64,000 bases of DNA from Pseudoalteromonas holothuriae (GTDB lineage: Bacteria; Pseudomonadota; Gammaproteobacteria; Enterobacterales; Alteromonadaceae). The notes beneath the pieces were generated by a model. That model was given only the letters and a program-made list of their open reading frames with translations. It did not search any database and was not told where the DNA came from. The stretch covers positions 1-64,000 of the forward strand of contig NZ_CAMAPC010000016.1 in NCBI RefSeq assembly GCF_945859825.1. The letters are read 5' to 3'. Positions within the stretch are counted from its first letter, which is position 1. Each line of letters begins with the position of its first letter. Shown piece by piece: positions 17,038-26,800 of the stretch. Made by a program: the position numbers and the translations under genes.

Positions 17038-18756
17038 ATGAGTCATTCAACTATGTCATTTTTAACCTCAGTACTTTTATTAAGCTGTGCCGTGTCTGGG
17101 TGTGGGGATAGCTCTAATACACTATCGCAAACAACCGAAAACACCATCAGTCAACTTGAATCCACCAAGGTATTTGTCAATGGCCAAGTATATACCGTCA
17201 ATACTGAACAGCCTTGGGCGCAAGCGGTTGTCATTCAAGAGAATAAAATTATTTATGTCGGTGATAATGATAAAGCGAAGAATTATGTGAGTGAAAATAC
17301 TCAGATAATAGATTTACAAGATAAGATGCTACTGCCTGGTTTCCATGATGTACATATTCACCCTTTGGAGTCTGCATCAGAAGTAACGCAAGTAACTTTA
17401 CCTAGTTATGCCAGTGAGGATGAATACATTGAATTGTTATATGAGGCAAATGTACAAAACCCAGACACCAGTTGGTTAATAGGTTATGGACATGAAATAG
17501 CGACGCTATTGGATATGCAAAGCAACCCATTATTTGTGCTTGACGAAGCGGTGTCAGATCGCCCCGTTATCATTATGGAGCAAACCTCTCATTCAATGTG
17601 GGTTAATAGTAAAGCACTGGCAATGGCAGGCATAACGCAAGACAGTAGCGACCCTATTGGCGGCGTACTTGGGCGAGATGAACAAGGTAATCTTAACGGC
17701 ATTTTATATGATAATGCAGGTAACCAAGTGATGGAGCTTGCTATGCGCTCTCGTTCAGACGCTGCTGAGCAAGACTATTTGGGGTTGCTTGAATACACTA
17801 TGCCTGAATTGAACAAAGTGGGTATTACGTCAATTAGTGATGCGCGAACATATTGGCAGCGTGGGCACTTACAAACTTGGCAGCGAGTGGCTGATGAGAA
17901 CAAGTTAACACTGCGAGTTAGCTTAGGGCTTTGGGCTTATCCACAAATGAGTGACGAAAAACAATTAGCCAGTTTAAAGTCACTGTTTAGCCGCCCTGCT
18001 GATAGCTTATTGAAAGTGGACCAAGTTAAGTTTTATATGGACGGTATTTTGGTTAACAGTACCGCAGCTATGCATGAATCCTATGAGGTTAATTGGCTTA
18101 ACCTATATGAAAATAAAGGGCTTAACTACTTTACGCAGTCGCGCTTAGAAAAATATATTAAAGCGCTTGAGCCAGTTGGTTTTGATTTTAATATTCATGG
18201 TATTGGTGATAGAGGCATTCATGAGGCACTTAATGCGGTTGAAAACGCATCAAAGGGTACAGCACGTCACCGAGTAACGCATTTAGAAGTTGTTGATCCT
18301 GTGGACTTCCCTCGTTTTGCTAAGTTAAATGTGATTGCTGATGCGCAAGTTGCAGGGGAGTTTAGCAAACCTGCTCATTGGCCTGAAAATATTCCGCTAA
18401 TTGGCATTGAGCGCTCGCAAGACTTAGTGCCTATTAAAAGCCTGCAAAATGCCAGCGCAACCCTTACCCTAAGTAGCGATTGGAACGTGAGTACCTTTAA
18501 TCCTTTTATAGGATTAAGCCATGCTATTTCACGTGCGCCGCAAAATATTACTTTGGCTCAGGCCATTGCGGCCTATACCATTAATGGCGCTTACGCGATG
18601 CGCCAAGAACATTTAGTGGGTAGCATTGAAGTTGGTAAGCGGGCTGATTTAATTGTTTTAGACAAAAACTTATTTGAGTTAGATGCAGAGCAAGTAAAGC
18701 AAGCGAAAGTGGTTATGACGTTGCTAGAGGGAGAGATTGTGTACCAATCTAAATAA
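17038..18756 (+). CDS. Secreted amidohydrolase lipoprotein (amidohydrolase family 3, YtcJ-like)
   Basis: The 572-residue protein starts with a signal peptide ending in AVSGC, a lipobox with lipidation at C22. A small N-terminal beta domain (VFVNGQVYTVN, LPGFHDVHIHP) leads into the TIM-barrel hydrolase with metal ligands H106 and H108. Further family landmarks are GILYDNAG, FDFNIHGIGDRG, ASATLTLSSDWNVS and the closing beta segment GSIEVGKRADLIVLDKN. Family 3 members hydrolyse N-substituted amides, ureas or formamides; the substrate cannot be told. It would act in the periplasm anchored to a membrane. Strong ribosome site AAAGGAG, 6 nt before ATG. It may be controlled by the divergent two-component system. 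Confidence 0.9.
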   Translation: MSHSTMSFLTSVLLLSCAVSGCGDSSNTLSQTTENTISQLESTKVFVNGQVYTVNTEQPWAQAVVIQENKIIYVGDNDKAKNYVSENTQIIDLQDKMLLPGFHDVHIHPLESASEVTQVTLPSYASEDEYIELLYEANVQNPDTSWLIGYGHEIATLLDMQSNPLFVLDEAVSDRPVIIMEQTSHSMWVNSKALAMAGITQDSSDPIGGVLGRDEQGNLNGILYDNAGNQVMELAMRSRSDAAEQDYLGLLEYTMPELNKVGITSISDARTYWQRGHLQTWQRVADENKLTLRVSLGLWAYPQMSDEKQLASLKSLFSRPADSLLKVDQVKFYMDGILVNSTAAMHESYEVNWLNLYENKGLNYFTQSRLEKYIKALEPVGFDFNIHGIGDRGIHEALNAVENASKGTARHRVTHLEVVDPVDFPRFAKLNVIADAQVAGEFSKPAHWPENIPLIGIERSQDLVPIKSLQNASATLTLSSDWNVSTFNPFIGLSHAISRAPQNITLAQAIAAYTINGAYAMRQEHLVGSIEVGKRADLIVLDKNLFELDAEQVKQAKVVMTLLEGEIVYQSK

Positions 18757-18796
18757 CCTTAACTTTAATTTTGGATAAGCAAAAGAGAGCTTGATG

Positions 18797-18830
18797 TTGG
18801 CACCGAGCGTGAGGGTGAAAGTGGTGCCAA
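18797..18830. repeat. Inverted repeat between the amidohydrolase and methyltransferase genes
   Basis: TTGGCACC and GGTGCCAA form a perfect 8-bp stem around an 18-nt loop, 40 bp after the amidohydrolase stop. There is no U-run after it, so it may be a weak terminator or transcript-stabilising hairpin. Confidence 0.45.
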
Positions 18831-18880
18831 TCATAAAATATGCGTACAATGACCCGCCTGTTTACTACTAGTATTATATT

Positions 18881-19816
18881 ATGAAGCCAACTGCCCTCCC
18901 CTTACTTGATAAACACCTTCGTCACATTGATGTATTACCCACCGAAGTTCGGCGACTATTTCATGGCCGTGGTCAGTGTTTTCCTGGCCTTGAGCATATT
19001 AGTGTTGATTGGTTGTCTGGGCAGGTTTTAATTTCGTTGTTCAAAGAGCCAGAAGTTGGTTTTATTGATGCGCTTAACGTGCTTGTTGCTGGCTGGTTGC
19101 AACTGCCTTTGTGGCAAAGCGAGGTGAAAAGTGTGTTATTACACCATAGAAGCCGAGATAATTGTGAGCTGCAAGTATTATGGGGCGCATTGTCTAACGA
19201 GCAAGTGGTACAAGAAAACGAACTGACCTATTTATTAGATTTAGGTAACAAGCAAAATAATGGTTTGTTTTTGGATATGCGCTGTGGTCGCAGTTGGGTA
19301 AAATCGCACGCCAGTGGTAAAAGTGTTTTAAACCTATTTGCCTATACTTGCGGCTTTTCAGTGGCTGCGATTGCGGGTGGCGCCAAACAGGTGGTCAATT
19401 TAGATATGGCTAAAGCGGCTTTAAGTAAAGGTCGAGAAAATCATAGAGCCAACAACCATGACTTAACTAAAGTGAAGTTTTTAGGCCATGAGTTATTTAA
19501 ATCATGGGGAAAAGTGCGCAAATTTGGGCCTTATGATTTAGTGATAATTGACCCGCCTTCTTTTCAAAAAGGCAGCTTTGCATTGACTAAAGACTATAAA
19601 AAAATTCTTCGTCGTTTACCTGAATTGCTCACAGAACAAGGCCAAGTGCTTGCATGTGTGAATGATCCAAGCCTTAACGCGCAGTTTTTAATTGATGAAA
19701 TGGCCGAGCAAGCACCTAACATGGTATTTGTTGAGCGTTTAGATAACCCGCCAGAGTTTGCTGATATTAACCCTGAAGCGAGTTTAAAAAGCTTGTTATT
19801 CACTCAGCGCGCTTAA
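18881..19816 (+). CDS. Class I SAM-dependent RNA methyltransferase (RlmI/RlmK-like domain)
   Basis: 311 residues. The C-terminal half shows the catalytic core shared with RlmI and the RlmK half of RlmKL: GLFLDMRCGRSWV, NLFAYTCGFSVAA (SAM motif I), NLDMAKAAL (motif II acidic residue) and IIDPPSFQKG (DPPSF catalytic motif). A substrate Cys as used by m5C enzymes is present in FAYTCG, although RlmK-type enzymes make other marks. The N-terminal 120 residues replace the PUA domain of RlmI, so this is a shorter family member acting on rRNA or another RNA. Precise target unknown. Tail-to-tail with the next gene, 6 bp apart. Confidence 0.85.
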   Translation: MKPTALPLLDKHLRHIDVLPTEVRRLFHGRGQCFPGLEHISVDWLSGQVLISLFKEPEVGFIDALNVLVAGWLQLPLWQSEVKSVLLHHRSRDNCELQVLWGALSNEQVVQENELTYLLDLGNKQNNGLFLDMRCGRSWVKSHASGKSVLNLFAYTCGFSVAAIAGGAKQVVNLDMAKAALSKGRENHRANNHDLTKVKFLGHELFKSWGKVRKFGPYDLVIIDPPSFQKGSFALTKDYKKILRRLPELLTEQGQVLACVNDPSLNAQFLIDEMAEQAPNMVFVERLDNPPEFADINPEASLKSLLFTQRA

Positions 19817-19822
19817 TGTCGA

Positions 19823-20797
19823 CTAAGTGCGTTCTTTAATTGCTTTTGCTAAGTTATGCAGTGCTTCGTCCATCGATACTTGACCATTTATATAGGGTTG
19901 CCAGTGTTGTTCAAGCTCTTTTAAGTAATGCCATTTACCCTTATATAAATTGACCTTGTTTGCATAAGGCTGATAATCAGGATTAGCTTTGGCAATGGCT
20001 TGACGAGTCACCTCGCCAACGGTGAAAAATAAAATTGGGTGCCAAATACGGCTATGTTGCGCAATACCATAGTCACTAAACACTTGCTCAATATTGTGCT
20101 GCAACTGCTTATTTAGATAAAAGGGGACATGGCTTATTTCATGAAATAACAGTTCAAGTGCATACCAATCATTGTTAGTGGCTTGATATGAATTCATATG
20201 CGTTACAAACTGTCGCGCAGAGGTAAAGGCACCTTGGCGAGTAAAAGGACGGGCATGAATATAAACACGATGTTCGGGTACACTTATAAGCTCACCTAAA
20301 AATAGTTCACTTAGCCTTTGATTAATTTTATCGCCATACACGTCTAGTTTGTTTTGTAGTTGTGTTTGCCACTGCATGTTTTGTTTACAGTGAGTAGGCC
20401 AAATATGCGCTTTGTATAAGCCAATAGTTGCAAAATAAGACTGGCTCAGAGCTGTTGTATCTATCTCAACTAAAGGCTTATTGTTGCCAAACCACTCGGT
20501 CATGTGTGCTAATTCATTGTTATTAAACAACGGATGAAAACGTTTTTGTTTAGTGAAGGTTTGGTATTGTGTAACGGCGTTTTGTAATGATTGCTTATCC
20601 GTATCAGACAGTTGTGTGGTTAATTGGGGCAATGTTTCTGGTTTTCTTGCTGTGAAGGTTAAAAAGCTATGTAAGTTGACTTCAGCTTTATTTATAAATG
20701 TGAGGGTTTTCCATTTTATCGGCGTGGTATCACATGCCAATGTCACTGTACTGAGTGCACTAAAAATCAGTGCTGCAAATGACGCGCGTTGTATCAT
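19823..20797 (-). CDS. Exported HExxH-containing putative metalloprotein
   Basis: I do not recognise the family. The 324-residue product has an N-terminal Sec signal peptide (cleavage around STVTLACD) and a zincin-like motif HEISH in LELLFHEISHVPFYL near residue 216, followed by a mainly helical C-terminus. HExxH usually binds Zn and supplies the catalytic Glu of a peptidase, but no third ligand can be assigned with certainty. Cysteines near the N-terminus (CDTT) and in HCKQ could pair in the periplasm. It stands alone, divergent from the pirin gene. Confidence 0.65.
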   Translation of the reverse strand: MIQRASFAALIFSALSTVTLACDTTPIKWKTLTFINKAEVNLHSFLTFTARKPETLPQLTTQLSDTDKQSLQNAVTQYQTFTKQKRFHPLFNNNELAHMTEWFGNNKPLVEIDTTALSQSYFATIGLYKAHIWPTHCKQNMQWQTQLQNKLDVYGDKINQRLSELFLGELISVPEHRVYIHARPFTRQGAFTSARQFVTHMNSYQATNNDWYALELLFHEISHVPFYLNKQLQHNIEQVFSDYGIAQHSRIWHPILFFTVGEVTRQAIAKANPDYQPYANKVNLYKGKWHYLKELEQHWQPYINGQVSMDEALHNLAKAIKERT

Positions 20798-20864
20798 CTA
20801 TCTGTTCCTTAAATATGTATATTCCTATCCTAGCTTTAAATATAAATAGGTTCAATCAGCTAGT

Positions 20865-20883
20865 CATTCTTTTAAAAAGAATG
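20865..20883. promoter_or_regulatory. Perfect palindrome in a divergent promoter region
   Basis: CATTCTTTT, one A, then AAAAGAATG makes a 19-bp perfect dyad between the minus-strand metalloprotein gene and the pirin gene. It may be an operator for either gene; no known regulator consensus is claimed. Confidence 0.35.
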
Positions 20884-20962
20884 AAGGTTGCTATTTTTAC
20901 TAATTTATATTCGTTTTAAGCTTTGATAATGTTTAGCTATTGAACAGCAACTGGAATGACCG

Positions 20963-21802
20963 ATGAAAGTAATTCGCAGTCAAAAAGCTTACCCTACACG
21001 CGATGGCGCAGGGGTTAATATTAGTCGAATAGCGGGGTTTGATGGTAAAAGTCTTGACCCTTATTTGATGATCGATGAACTAAAATCCGATAATGAGAGT
21101 GACTATATGGGCGGCTTTCCGGCCCACCCTCATCGAGGTATCGAAACGTTTACTTATATTCGCAAAGGCGGGTTTGAGCATCAAGACCAGATGGGGAACA
21201 AAAAAGCTATTCGTGGTGGTGATGTTCAATGGATGAGCACCGGCCGTGGTGTAGTACACAGTGAAATGCCGTTACTTGATGAAGACAATGGTATGCATGG
21301 CTTTCAAATTTGGCTAAACATGCCGGCAAAAGACAAAATGCGTTCGCCTAAGTACCAAGATTCGCTTGAGTTTGGTATTCCTAAACTTACTAACAGTGAG
21401 CAGGCTGAGCTACGTGCTTTAGCTGGTACCTGGGTGATGGACTCTAACCGCATTGAGGGAGCAATCCAAGGTCTTGCGGGTGATGGCGCGATTGCAGATG
21501 TGATATTGCCCCCGTTAAGTGAAACGATTCTTGATGTATCTATGTATGGCAAAGTACTGGTGTATGTCCACACAGGAGGGTTATTAAACACTGAATTTAC
21601 CGAAGGCTATTTATTGGAAGTGTTACCCACTGAATTGCTGACTTTAAAGGCATCAACAAAAGGGTTAGGAGTATTGGTTTTAGCAGGGCAGCCAATTAAC
21701 GAAAAAATTGCGCATATGGGACCTTTTGTAATGAATACGCAAGCACAACTTCACGAAGCTGTGCGTGACTATCAACAAGGTAAGTTTGGCGATATTGTTT
21801 GA
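20963..21802 (+). CDS. Pirin-family bicupin protein
   Basis: The 279-residue protein has the pirin metal centre: H55 and H57 in GFPAHPHRGIETF, then H99 and E101 in GVVHSEMP, the four residues that bind iron in characterised pirins. The two-cupin layout and length match the family. Bacterial pirins have been linked to quercetinase activity or redox sensing; which applies here is unknown. It sits 13 bp before a glutathionyl-hydroquinone reductase gene that has a GAGTAGGAGG ribosome site, so the two form an operon with an oxidant or quinone theme. Confidence 0.93.
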   Translation: MKVIRSQKAYPTRDGAGVNISRIAGFDGKSLDPYLMIDELKSDNESDYMGGFPAHPHRGIETFTYIRKGGFEHQDQMGNKKAIRGGDVQWMSTGRGVVHSEMPLLDEDNGMHGFQIWLNMPAKDKMRSPKYQDSLEFGIPKLTNSEQAELRALAGTWVMDSNRIEGAIQGLAGDGAIADVILPPLSETILDVSMYGKVLVYVHTGGLLNTEFTEGYLLEVLPTELLTLKASTKGLGVLVLAGQPINEKIAHMGPFVMNTQAQLHEAVRDYQQGKFGDIV

Positions 21803-21815
21803 GTAGGAGGAAATT

Positions 21816-22796
21816 ATGGGTTTACTCGTAGATGGAAAATGGCAAGATAAGTGGTATGACACCAGTAAAAATGAAGGTAAATTTGAACGAGAAGCTGCTA
21901 AGTTGAGAAGCTGGGTAACTCCCGATGGTTCAGCGGGCCTGACAGGTGATGCCGGTTTTAAAGCGCAATCTGGTCGCTATCATTTATATGTTTCACTGGC
22001 CTGTCCTTGGGCGCATCGAGCACTAATCTTTAGAGCACTGAAAGGGCTTGGGGATCATATATCAGTGTCAGTCGTTAGTCCTGATATGCTAGAGAATGGT
22101 TGGACCTTTGATACATCAAATGGTAGTTCTGGTGACGATTTATATGATTTTAATTTTATGCATCAGGTATATACGCTTAATGATAGTGATTATTCTGGTC
22201 GTGTCACTGTCCCAGTGCTTTGGGATAAGCAGCAAAAGAAAATTGTGAGTAATGAGTCAAGTGAGATCATTCGTATGTTTAATCACGCATTTAATGACAT
22301 TACGGGTAATCATGATGATTACTACCCTAAAAGTTTGCGTGCAGACATTGATAAAATTAATGAGTTTGTTTATCAAAATATAAATAACGGGGTATATCGT
22401 TGTGGTTTTGCGACCACTCAAGACGCATATGAACAAGCCTACGATGCGCTATTTGCATCACTTGATGAAGTAGAAGCGATACTTCAAAAGTCACTTTATC
22501 TAGTGGGAGATAATATTAGCGAGGCAGATTGGCGTTTATTTACGACGTTGATACGTTTTGATGCCGTTTATTTTGGTCACTTTAAGTGTAACAAGCGAAG
22601 TATTGAAGACTACCCTAATCTAGCTAACTACCTTCGAGCGTTGTATCAATGGCCGAGTGTTGCAAACACGGTTGACTTTTCGCATATCAAAAGGCACTAC
22701 TACTACAGTCACATGATGATTAATCCAACACAGGTAGTACCTAAAGGTCCAAATATTGATTACTGGTCTGCGCATAACCGTGGGGGTGTTCGATAA
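21816..22796 (+). CDS. yqjG: Glutathionyl-hydroquinone reductase (Xi-class GST, YqjG)
   Basis: The catalytic motif LACPWAHRAL with C63 and the length of 326 residues identify a Xi-class glutathione transferase. These enzymes reduce glutathionyl-hydroquinones, releasing oxidised glutathione. Family landmarks include WTFD, VPVLWDKQ, VSNESSEIIRMFN and the C-terminal helical domain with DWRLFTTLIRFDAVYFGHFKCN. It is the second gene of the pirin operon and acts in the cytoplasm. Ribosome site AGGAGG before the ATG. Confidence 0.95.
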   Translation: MGLLVDGKWQDKWYDTSKNEGKFEREAAKLRSWVTPDGSAGLTGDAGFKAQSGRYHLYVSLACPWAHRALIFRALKGLGDHISVSVVSPDMLENGWTFDTSNGSSGDDLYDFNFMHQVYTLNDSDYSGRVTVPVLWDKQQKKIVSNESSEIIRMFNHAFNDITGNHDDYYPKSLRADIDKINEFVYQNINNGVYRCGFATTQDAYEQAYDALFASLDEVEAILQKSLYLVGDNISEADWRLFTTLIRFDAVYFGHFKCNKRSIEDYPNLANYLRALYQWPSVANTVDFSHIKRHYYYSHMMINPTQVVPKGPNIDYWSAHNRGGVR

Positions 22797-22820
22797 GTTT
22801 AACGTCTTTTAATGGGTAAG

Positions 22821-22855
22821 TATTGAGCATGCTAAGACGATTGCGGTGCTCAATA
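22821..22855 (+). terminator. Hairpin after the pirin/yqjG operon
   Basis: TATTGAGCA and TGCTCAATA form a perfect 9-bp stem 25 bp beyond the yqjG stop, followed by TCTTTTA. Long loop (17 nt), so a moderate terminator. Confidence 0.5.
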
Positions 22856-22993
22856 TCTTTTAATTCAACTACTCAGAAAATGTTAGTAGTCAAATCAAAG
22901 CGTTCTGTTGTGATGCGCTTTTGCAAATCCCTCGCCGTCAACTAAAGTTAAATCAAACCTTCTCTATGATGATAACTTACGGAATAAGTTGCG

Positions 22994-23890
22994 ATGCACG
23001 CTAATATTTTAGTGGTTGAAGATGATGATATAAATTATCTGGTGCTTCAAAAAATTCTCTCCATCGATTATACGGTGCAGCGCTGTGTCAGTGGTTTTGC
23101 GTGTATTGAATATTGTGAGTTACATCACCCTGATGTGATTTTGATGGATGTGGAAATGCCTGGTTTAAATGGCTTAGAAACATGCCAAGCGCTAAAGGCG
23201 CGATCAGATACTAAAGATATTCCCGTAATTTTTGTTACTTCTTATCATCAAGATCATGAACAAACAAAATGTTGGCAAGCTGGGGCAAGTGATTTTGTTA
23301 TAAAGCCTGTCAATGCATTAACGCTGCGCCATAGAGTGGCTGCGCAGGTTAAACTAAAGAATCAGCACACACAATTAGAAGCCATGGCATTTGTCGATGG
23401 ATTAACTCAAGTTTATAACCGCCATTATTTAAATTCTGAATTTGATAAGCGCCTTTCGTATGCAAAACGAAATGAAACTGCGTTTGCATTGGTCATAGCT
23501 GATATTGATTGTTTTAAAAAATATAACGATTTTTACGGGCACCTCAAAGGAGATAAATGTTTAACGCAAGTTGCACAATTAATTCAAAGCAATCTTTTTA
23601 GAGGTGAAGACGCCATAGTGAGATATGGTGGGGATGAATTTGTTTGCATTGTCCCTCAAGTCAGTATTTATGGTTTGGAGACACTCACTAATAAGCTACA
23701 GAGCCGGATAAAAGAGGCTTACATTATTCATGAAGGGTCTGAACTTGGCTATATAACGTTGAGTATAGGTGCTGTATATAGTGATGTTGTAATAGAGACA
23801 AATGGTCAAAGATGGCTACAAGCAGCCAATGAACTACTTTGCTTATCAAAAAAGAATGGCCGAAACTGCGTGACGATAAAGGAGCTATAA
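22994..23890 (+). CDS. Response regulator diguanylate cyclase (REC-GGDEF)
   Basis: Receiver at residues 1-120 (phospho-acceptor D52 in ILMDVEMPG, conserved Lys in FVIKPVNA) fused to a GGDEF domain at about 140-298. The active site is intact (RYGGDEFV, near residue 213) and an RGED inhibitory c-di-GMP site lies five residues before it, so a feedback-controlled cyclase is expected. The stop codon directly abuts the ATG of the hybrid kinase gene, so the kinase probably phosphorylates this regulator and sets c-di-GMP level. Promoter presumably in the 197-bp gap upstream. Confidence 0.95.
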   Translation: MHANILVVEDDDINYLVLQKILSIDYTVQRCVSGFACIEYCELHHPDVILMDVEMPGLNGLETCQALKARSDTKDIPVIFVTSYHQDHEQTKCWQAGASDFVIKPVNALTLRHRVAAQVKLKNQHTQLEAMAFVDGLTQVYNRHYLNSEFDKRLSYAKRNETAFALVIADIDCFKKYNDFYGHLKGDKCLTQVAQLIQSNLFRGEDAIVRYGGDEFVCIVPQVSIYGLETLTNKLQSRIKEAYIIHEGSELGYITLSIGAVYSDVVIETNGQRWLQAANELLCLSKKNGRNCVTIKEL

Positions 23891-26800
23891 ATGGTGGGAT
23901 CAAAAAAACCTACTTATCGATGGATTAAGCGTGTACCTCTTTCTAGTTGTTTGATTATATTGATTATTATAATGGTTTCTGTCGTGTGGGTATATGATCG
24001 TAATATTAAAAAGCAGGCGCAGAACACCGTAGCAAAACAACTTGCAGAACTGTTGGTTGAGCAACAAGAGGTATTTGAAAATGAAGTAAAGATATATAGA
24101 AATTACATTAACTTTTTAGTTGATACTCCGCCAATACAAGGGATCTCGCGAGCACAGCGCAACCAAGGAATTGACCCTAAAGATGGCACGAAGACTGAGT
24201 TGTGGAAAAACCGTTTAGCGATGATCTTTAGCTCGATGATGTATACCTATGGTGAAATTAACCAATTACGCTTACTCGATGGTAAGTCAGGCGATGAGTT
24301 GGTGAGAACAGACCGCTATGGTGGTTTAGTTGCTGTGCAACCACACACTAAATTACAAAATAAGTTCCACAGAGATTACTTTACACAAGCTCTTAAGTTA
24401 ACAGAGCGGCGAATTTATGCCTCTCAGATAGATTTAAATAAAGAGCATGGAAAAATTGTCTATCCGTTAGAGCCTACTTTGCGAATCGCAATGCCAGCTT
24501 ATAATGAGCATAATGAACTGTTTGCTGTTTTAGTGGCGAATATTAACGCACAGGTGTTACTTGATAAGCTTAAACATGTATTACCAATAGGTATGCAAGT
24601 GAATTTATTAACACCTGATGGGCACTTTATTTACCATCCCAATGAAGCTCTGCGTTTTAGCAAAGATCTTAACCCACAGGAAAATTGGCAATCGTACTAC
24701 AGCGAGCAACCTTGGTTAGTTAAGAATGTTTCTATTGTAAGCTCTGAAAGTATGGACTATTTGACACAGCGAGCAGAGTTATTTGCGTCATCTAATTCAG
24801 ACACAGGTAGGGTAATAGGGGTTAGTTTAATACCGTATGCACAATACGAAGAAGCACTACAGTACAAGCGCTTAAGTGCTTATTCTCTAATTTTTATAAT
24901 CGCGATTATCTTTACGTTAGGTTTGCTGGCTTTTTGGGCTTACTTCAGAAATAACCAGCAATTGTTAGAAGCCCGCTCTCAACTAGCGGATATTATTAAT
25001 GGTGCATCAGACGGTATTATTGGCTTTAATAATGAACTAAAAATAACCAGTCATAACCATGCTGCGGAACAATTTTTTACCGAGCTAAAAGACATAACAA
25101 ATGCTTCATATAAACGACTGAACCGTTATATCCCTGAAAACTATCTGCATGCCACCTTATACAATGTATCAAATAGGTTACCGTTAGAGGATTTAGAAAT
25201 TAAAGTAGCGTTGGAAAATAAGGATTTAGATTTACACTTAACCGCATCACCTATTCACTCAGTGGATGGTCAATTACTTGGCTTTGCAATGTTTGTCACC
25301 GATATTACAGAGCAAAATAAAGTCCGTACTGAAATTGTTAAAATAAATGCGTCTTTAGAAGCGAAAGTTGAGCAAAGAACCTTAGAATTGGCGCTGGCTA
25401 AGGGCCGTGCTGAAGAGTCATCAAAGGTTAAAAGTGCTTTTATATCGAGTATTAGTCATGAGATGAGAACGCCTTTAAATGGCATTTTGGGCACCTTAGA
25501 TCTTGTGCGGCGTGAAGCGCTCAGCCAACAACAATCTAATTATTTAGATATGATGAGCACCAGTGCAAAGACGTTATTGAGTTTAATAAATGATGTTTTA
25601 GATTTATCGAAAATAGAGGCAGGAAAACTGGAAATGGATCGCCAGCCTTTTAATCCAATTCAAATGTTAGAGCATGTTGCCAGCTCAGTAGGAATAAAAG
25701 CACAGCAAAAGCATCTTGAATACCTATTAGATGTTACTGACGTAAGATACCTCACTCTTGAAGGTGATGCAGGGCGTTTAAAGCAAGTACTTTATAATTT
25801 GATTAGTAATGCAATTAAGTTCACTTCTTACGGCGGTGTTTTTATTTATGCTAAAACAAAAGAAGATGATAAGCAGGTATGGTTGGAAGTATCAGTTAAA
25901 GACACCGGAGTGGGGATTGCAAAAAATAATTTTAATCGCTTATTTGAAGCTTTCAGTCAAGAAACACAAAGCGTGTCAAATGAGTATGGCGGAACGGGGC
26001 TGGGGTTATCTATATGTAAACAGCTATGCGAATTAATGGGTGGCAATATCCAATTTCAATCAGAAAAAGATAAAGGCAGTACGTTTTCATTCAATATTCC
26101 CTATGCTCGTCGTAATTCAAAAAAATTGAATTTGATTCCTATTTTAGATGGTAAAAAGATTTTTTTAGCGGCTAAAACTAAACCTGAAGAAACATACTGG
26201 AAAAAAATTATAGAGTTATTTGGTGCCAGTATTTGTGATTTGGATCATGCTGATTTTTGGTTGATTGATTTTGGTAGTGAACTTGGACAAAACCTCTCTA
26301 CTGGACCAAGTATAGGAAAAAAAGCATGCTTTATTTATGACCCAATCACAGATCCGACTCCTCCCAAATGTGCTTTAGCTACTATTAGCAAACCTGTGCG
26401 TTATATTGATGTACTTGCGGCCTTTAATAAAGCTGATACTCTGACGCTTTTTGGCCTTGCTAATACCCATGGTGAAAGTAAAAACTTTGCTAGTCGGTTT
26501 TCTTTACTCAAAGGGCATACGGTTATCATCGTAGATGATAACCAAATTAACTTAGAAGTCGCAAAAGGAGTATTAAGCGCTCACCATATTACATCAATAT
26601 TGGTGCATTCAGGTCATGAGCTCCTTGAGAAGCTAAAAGGATATGCACTAGAGCAACTAGAAGTGCTTGCCATTTTGATGGATTGTAATATGCCAGTTAT
26701 GACAGGGTATGAGGCAACGGCAGCTGTTCGCTCAGGCGAAGGGGGAGAGTTTTATAAATCAGTGCCTATTATAGCACTTACGGCAAGTGCTATGCACGGA

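Noticed and set aside
18797..18830. Sigma-54 promoter suggested by TTGGCACC
   Set aside because: The bases form a perfect inverted repeat and no GC follows at the right distance.
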